This document shows, in pieces, positions 62,606 through 64,000 of a DNA stretch of 64,000 nt. The translations under genes and the position numbers were made by a program. Numbering within the stretch: the first letter of the stretch is position 1; every line of letters begins with the position of its first letter. This stretch comes from Saprospiraceae bacterium (GTDB lineage Bacteria; Bacteroidota; Bacteroidia; Chitinophagales; Saprospiraceae): positions 62,001 to 126,000 of the forward strand of contig JADKBS010000024.1 of NCBI GenBank assembly GCA_016714985.1, written 5' to 3'. The notes below the pieces were generated by a model. It did no database searches. It was given only the letters and a program-made list of their open reading frames with translations, and had not been told where the DNA came from.

Positions 62606-64000
62606 CTACCTCGCCTTGTTTTCCAGCACCACGAACGGAATGCCGTTTTTCACCCATTTATCCACTTCTCCCCCATCCGGCACCACCTCGAAGGCCATGC
62701 TGCCCAGCACGAGGTCGAGGTCGCCGTCCGTATCGAAGTCGCCGGCGTCCATTACGAGCCAGCGGCCCTTGTCGGATTGCGGGAAGGTTCGGGCCTTCAT
62801 TTTCATGCTACCTTGGTTTTCAAAAAAAACGAAGCCAGATTGTGGTGCTTTCTGAAAATCGGGGAAAAAGGAAATGGCAGCAATGTCGAGGTCGCCGTCC
62901 AGGTCGAAATCGGCAGGCATGGCCCCGTAGGCACCTTGCATCGGTTGGAAGAATACTTCCTTGAAACTGCCCCTGCCATCGTTTTGGAAAATGCGGATGC
63001 CGTGGTAAGGCTTATGCACGGGTGGAAAGTCGGCGAGGTCGCCGCAGGTGTGCAGTAGGTCGGGATGGCCGTCAGCATTGTAGTCGAAAAGCTGGAAAGA
63101 GCTGGAACCATAGCCCGGCGGGAAGCGCAGCAGCCGCCGCTCCTCGAACTGACCGACACCTTTGTTTATATAGGCAAAAAATCCCTCGTCGCCCTGCCCG
63201 AACAGCGCCACGATGTCGGGCAGCCCGTCGCCGTTCAAGTCTGAGACCTCGGTGCGGGTGGCGCCGGGCATATTGCGCAGCAAACGCCGCTCGAAGCCGC
63301 CCCGCCCATCGTTTTTCCACCAACCGAGCGTGCCTGCCCATTTGCCGAACTCGCTGATGACGAGGTCGAACCGCCCATCGGCGTCGAGGTCGGCGAGGGA
63401 GGTGTGGACGGGTCGGCGCAGGCTGTCAATCAACACCAGCGGCTGTGTACCCGGCTTTTTCGGCAAAAAGACCACGCTGCCCGTGGCCTCGTCCGTGGGC
63501 GAGAACGAGCCGATGCAGGTGGCCACTTCGCCTTCGGCAATGCCCGTGAGGGACACCACGCCGCTCGGCAGCTTGGCCGTGCGCTGCAATTCGAGGTTAT
63601 TGTCGAAGCTGAAAAGCTGGGATTTATGAACGTCGCCGAGAAGCAGCTTCGTGCCTTCAAATTGCGCCAGCAAGGTGCCCGGCGGGCTAAGGAAATAATC
63701 GGGGAAACGGGCCTCGAATTGCGGCAGCGATGCTTCCAGTTCCAAGGCGGTGACGGGCAGTTCCGCAGGCGCATTTTCCAAAAAATAGTGGCGGATGGCT
63801 GCCCATTCTTCCTTGGAAATGCTGGATTCCCTGCGAATGATGGAGGGGTTTGCCAAGGTCAAAACTGCCGGATTGATGAACTGTCCGCCCGCACTGTCCA
63901 GGGGTAACACGCCCATGAGTGCGCCCATACGGGGCAGCACGTATTTGTCCCAGGTGGCCCTGTCCAAATCGGTCGGGGATGGTAAGGCGTGGCAGGAACC
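62606..64000 (-). CDS. FG-GAP propeller protein with c-type haem motif, truncated by the window edge
   Basis: Only the C-terminal 464 residues or so are in the window. The visible part starts GSCHALPSPTDLDRATWDKY, so the CxxCH haem motif falls at the edge. FG-GAP loops follow: DLDADGRFDLVIS, DLNGDGLPDIVAL, DYNADGHPDLLHT and DFDLDGDLDIAA. It is homologous along its length to the gene at 24152, including KPYHGIRIFQNDGRG and the RWLVMDAGDFDTDGD end. The N-terminus and signal are outside the window. Confidence 0.82.
   Translation of the reverse strand, partial: GSCHALPSPTDLDRATWDKYVLPRMGALMGVLPLDSAGGQFINPAVLTLANPSIIRRESSISKEEWAAIRHYFLENAPAELPVTALELEASLPQFEARFPDYFLSPPGTLLAQFEGTKLLLGDVHKSQLFSFDNNLELQRTAKLPSGVVSLTGIAEGEVATCIGSFSPTDEATGSVVFLPKKPGTQPLVLIDSLRRPVHTSLADLDADGRFDLVISEFGKWAGTLGWWKNDGRGGFERRLLRNMPGATRTEVSDLNGDGLPDIVALFGQGDEGFFAYINKGVGQFEERRLLRFPPGYGSSSFQLFDYNADGHPDLLHTCGDLADFPPVHKPYHGIRIFQNDGRGSFKEVFFQPMQGAYGAMPADFDLDGDLDIAAISFFPDFQKAPQSGFVFFENQGSMKMKARTFPQSDKGRWLVMDAGDFDTDGDLDLVLGSMAFEVVPDGGEVDKWVKNGIPFVVLENKAR

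Overview
The window looks like a Bacteroidota chromosome segment. It has SusC/SusD, several TonB-dependent receptors with carboxypeptidase-regulatory N-termini, a DUF4249 lipoprotein paired with a receptor, type IX secretion sorting domains, FG-GAP lipoproteins and TAnnTTTG-like promoter elements. The fairly high GC and the many FG-GAP/ASPIC proteins suggest a Saprospiria-like lineage; this is inference. Five genes carry single-base frame breaks (GH67, xylA, a barrel paralogue, a TonB receptor, a PhoX-like protein), so uncorrected sequencing indels are likely.

Region 1 (1-18 kb, + strand) is a glucuronoxylan/xylose locus: GH67 alpha-glucuronidase, GH10 xylanase lipoprotein, GPH sugar symporter, GH43 enzyme, aldo/keto reductase, two xylulokinases, xylose isomerase, SusC and SusD. 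A GH51 arabinofuranosidase lies further on at 33-34 kb. The first xylulokinase carries an extra C-terminal LuxR/GerE-type helix-turn-helix and may be a kinase-regulator fusion; the second is an ordinary xylulokinase. Three intergenic LacI-type palindromes (core AATCGATT) sit before the GH67 gene and on both sides of the gap between the two kinases.

Region 2 (18-34.5 kb) holds FG-GAP and beta-propeller lipoproteins, two tandem paralogous outer-membrane-type proteins, a T9SS-exported propeller, a PIN-domain toxin/antitoxin pair, a TonB receptor with DUF4249 partner, and GH51.

Region 3 (34.7-64 kb) is almost entirely on the - strand and mixes phosphate scavenging (PhoD, beta-propeller phytase, PhoX-like DUF839 protein, GDPD-like enzyme, TonB receptors) with nonulosonic (sialic-type) acid genes (NeuA, Gfo/Idh, glycosyltransferase-like, NeuB, KdsC-like phosphatase, SDR, large membrane protein, 45-aa membrane peptide). 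Nine transcription units here have, upstream, three tandem 11-bp units beginning TTAAC/TTCAC. These resemble the 11-bp-period Pho boxes of Bacillus PhoP and cyanobacterial SphR. The layout suggests a phosphate-starvation regulon that includes nonulosonate surface-glycan synthesis. Two + strand loci in this region pair such repeats with a shared AGTGAGAGTAA motif and an intrinsic terminator, and could be small RNAs.

Throughout, palindromic elements made of 7-8 bp near-repeats occur between genes, bracket single genes, and also sit in frame inside at least three coding sequences.
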